Shown: positions 34,779 to 36,404 of the stretch, piece after piece | Layout of the letters: each line of letters begins with the position of its first letter | How positions within the stretch are numbered: the stretch's first letter is position 1 | Source of the DNA: Blattamonas nauphoetae | Lineage: Eukaryota; Preaxostyla; Oxymonadida | Length of the DNA stretch: 36,404 bases | Direction: 5' to 3' | Assembly: GCA_033064195.1 (NCBI GenBank) | Contig: JARBJD010000528.1 | Location: forward strand, 1 to 36,404 | The notes under the pieces: model-generated | What the model was told of the DNA's origin: nothing | The model's input: the letters and a program-made list of their open reading frames with translations, nothing else | Database searches by the model: none | Program-made: the position numbers and the translations under genes

Positions 34779-36404
34779 TCAAGAAGCAACAGTCACTCAC
34801 AACTGTCAGCGTTGCCACTTCTCGCATATCGCATCATACCAGATTTCGATGCATCATCGACCCGTCCAACACCACAGAGGAGCCTGACACAATTGTCAGT
34901 CTTTGTTGCGGGATATGTTGAGCGAAATGAAACGATTGATTGGGCTGTGTGCTTTGTTTCATTCACATTTTATATGTTGGCTCTTTTCGCGTTTTAGATC
35001 TTTCAGGAATGGTTTGTGGAAGGCGTGATCGGATTGGATTCTCGACTGAACTTGCAGTCTTTTCGGATCCCTCTCGTCGACGACGATGTGATAATCGATG
35101 AAGCTGGGACAATTCGCATCAGTTTGTGTTCATTATTGTTCTGTATTCATCGCTTGTCGATCACTTCAGAATCATCTCCGATTTCTCCACATTCCTCGTC
35201 CCCCTCTCTCCGTACATCCTTTTCGGATGATCTCCGAGTACTCTCAAGCTGTTTTCATGATCTTGTGCTGGATCTTACGCATTCATCTCTCCTCATTCCC
35301 TCATTCAGCGAACGCCTTTACGATTTCTTAACACATTTTTATCTGTCTCTTGTCGACACATTCATTCAATCTAAGGACATGGTTTTGAATATTCACCAGG
35401 ATGATTTGTTAACTCTCGTGCAAAGATCATCCCAAATGACATAGCCCCATCGTGGAGCATGGACGACTTTCTCGATAAGAAATGGGTGATCTTTCAAAGT
35501 TTGTTGGCTGATGTCACCAATCCCTTCACTGTGTTGAATGAAACAGCATGCTTTGGCGACAATGGAAGGATTCCACCAACTTGGTGTCAATCTGTTCAAA
35601 AAGCTCTGATCGAAGGCGAGACACATCAGAAAATGAAGGATGTCAAGAATCACATGAAGTTCGTGCAGATTCTTGGGATGTACGCCAGTGGTGCATCCCA
35701 GGATGCGGTTTGTGATCCGTTTCCATCATCTTGTTCCCTATCCAGAGTGACATTTCATTTCTCCAAGCCCCATGTTTTAGAGACACGTTGGTTCGACTCA
35801 AACGAAGTTTCAGGATCGAGCAAATTCATCGAGTCGCCATCCTCATCCGTCGCAGTGATGGAAGAAGAATCACCTTCAATCGGCTTTTCAACTCACTCCC
35901 TCAACTGTTCAAACAGCGCCCTGCTGGACAGGCATTGGCACACAGGCGTCGCTTCGGAGGGTGACTCGTACCATCCATCCACTTGCGCCACTCAGTTCGG
36001 AAGAATCGCAGTCCGATTCCGTCGATTCACATCAAAACTCCACTGCTCAAATGTCACTCCAGACGCGTCTTCCTTCGTCTGGAAGCTCTGATTCCATCTC
36101 GATTGAATTATCGAGTCAGGAGACGCTGCTGTGGGATGATAGACTTCCTCGCAACGACTACGAAGAAGCGATGTCTGTGCTGGAGATTCTCCATCACATT
36201 CAATCAGCCGCTCCACAACTCGACAACCCCACACCTCCTGACATATTCATGTTCGATCCCCTCGTCTGGAAGGCAGCAGAAATTGATCTTCATGAACGGT
36301 TCTCAGTCGCCATTTTGACCAAGACGTCCAGAGCCTGCTCGCCTCTCTCGAACGATGTCGATCTGCTGCAAAACTGTCTCTCAACAGAATGCATCGACGA
36401 CCTT
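34779..36404 (+). CDS. Gene E: unrecognised protein, start and frame uncertain, runs off the right edge
   Basis: The only plus-strand gene. Protein-like pieces: FVAGYVERNETIDWA (to 34946), EWFVEGVIGLDSRLNLQSFR to LLTLVQRSSQ (35007-35435), PNDIAPSWSMDDFLDKKWVI to LGMYASGASQDAV (about 35435-35710), RIEQIHRVAILIRRSDGRRI to LPQLFKQRPAGQALAHRRR (about 35800-35950, another frame), and EESQSDSVDSHQNS to NCLSTECIDDL (36000-36404, open to the edge). A 60-base GTGTGC...TTTCAG segment (34947-35006) begins and ends on codon borders and may be an intron. Later frame changes may be further introns or base errors. No in-frame ATG was found for the first piece; a neighbouring frame has one at 34739. No family recognised. 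Confidence 0.45.
35007..35444 (+). CDS. Gene E segment: N-terminal open frame
   Basis: GAA at 35007 starts EWFVEGVIGLDSRLNLQSFR, followed by IPLVDDDVIIDEAGTIRISL, a Ser-rich loop, and helical-looking LRVLSSCFHDLVLDLTHSS, ERLYDFLTHFYLSLVDTFIQ, MVLNIHQDDLLTLV. The alternation of hydrophobic residues suggests alpha-helical repeats (armadillo-like folds are common in this organism group), but this is a guess. The frame is lost near 35435. Confidence 0.45.
   Translation, partial: EWFVEGVIGLDSRLNLQSFRIPLVDDDVIIDEAGTIRISLCSLLFCIHRLSITSESSPISPHSSSPSLRTSFSDDLRVLSSCFHDLVLDLTHSSLLIPSFSERLYDFLTHFYLSLVDTFIQSKDMVLNIHQDDLLTLVQRSSQMT
35459..36091 (+). CDS. Gene E segment: second open frame
   Basis: The first 85 or so codons are coding-like (DDFLDKKWVIFQSLLADVTN, CFGDNGRIPPTWCQSVQKAL, MKFVQILGMYASGASQDA). 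From about 35715 the better protein pattern moves to the next frame (SDISFLQAPCFRDTLVRLKR), so the rest of this frame is probably shadow. From 36000 a third frame stays open to the edge. Confidence 0.4.
   Translation: MDDFLDKKWVIFQSLLADVTNPFTVLNETACFGDNGRIPPTWCQSVQKALIEGETHQKMKDVKNHMKFVQILGMYASGASQDAVCDPFPSSCSLSRVTFHFSKPHVLETRWFDSNEVSGSSKFIESPSSSVAVMEEESPSIGFSTHSLNCSNSALLDRHWHTGVASEGDSYHPSTCATQFGRIAVRFRRFTSKLHCSNVTPDASSFVWKL

Noticed and set aside
1-36404. LTR elements, viral genes or bacterial operon features
   Set aside because: No long terminal repeats, reverse transcriptase, integrase, capsid-like motifs, or ribosome-binding-site spaced gene clusters were seen.

Overview
The window reads as nuclear DNA of an anaerobic protist. 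The best match by gene style is an oxymonad (Preaxostyla), in particular Blattamonas nauphoetae. This is an inference from very large right-handed beta-helix surface proteins, beta-helix ectodomains joined through one membrane helix to a kinase-like tail, a bacterial-type iron alcohol dehydrogenase, a mariner-type MITE and compact, duplication-rich organisation. No database search was possible.

Layout. 1-1125 (-) holds a decayed iron-dependent alcohol dehydrogenase. 1685-6402 is gene-poor: a 25-bp minisatellite, three copies of a dispersed repeat in opposite orientations, and faint traces of an old beta-helix gene. 6681-12717 (-) is gene A, a secreted-type beta-helix/Ig-like (IPT/TIG-like) protein read in several frames. 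13518-19610 (-) is gene B and 19608-25903 (-) is gene C. B and C are tandem paralogues about 5.9 kb apart, each with a beta-helix, a row of about 90-100-residue Ig-like repeats, a second beta-helix module, one membrane helix and a pseudokinase C-lobe. C contains the longest open frame (21749-25903). 25974-26216 (-) is a short coding-like exon upstream of C. 26379-27237 holds a mariner-type MITE and a tRNA-like sequence inside a wider imperfect inverted repeat. 27820-31555 (-) is gene D, a beta-helix protein with the same membrane-proximal module as B/C but a short tail without kinase. 31906-33190 is a strange relic in which N-terminal and kinase sequence seem superimposed. 33191-34778 is mostly empty. 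34779-36404 (+) is the start of an unrecognised gene that runs off the window.

How it fits together. A, B, C and D are one family of cell-surface or secreted beta-helix proteins, all on the minus strand, grown by tandem and segmental duplication. B and C meet at an abrupt junction (about 19611) where the kinase end of C runs into the N-terminal part of B. A and D share a 5' flank although their coding starts differ. D and B/C share the ectodomain end but differ in the cytoplasmic tail. Nearly all family members are interrupted by single-base frame changes, several in homopolymers, so real decay and uncorrected long-read consensus errors cannot be separated from sequence alone.
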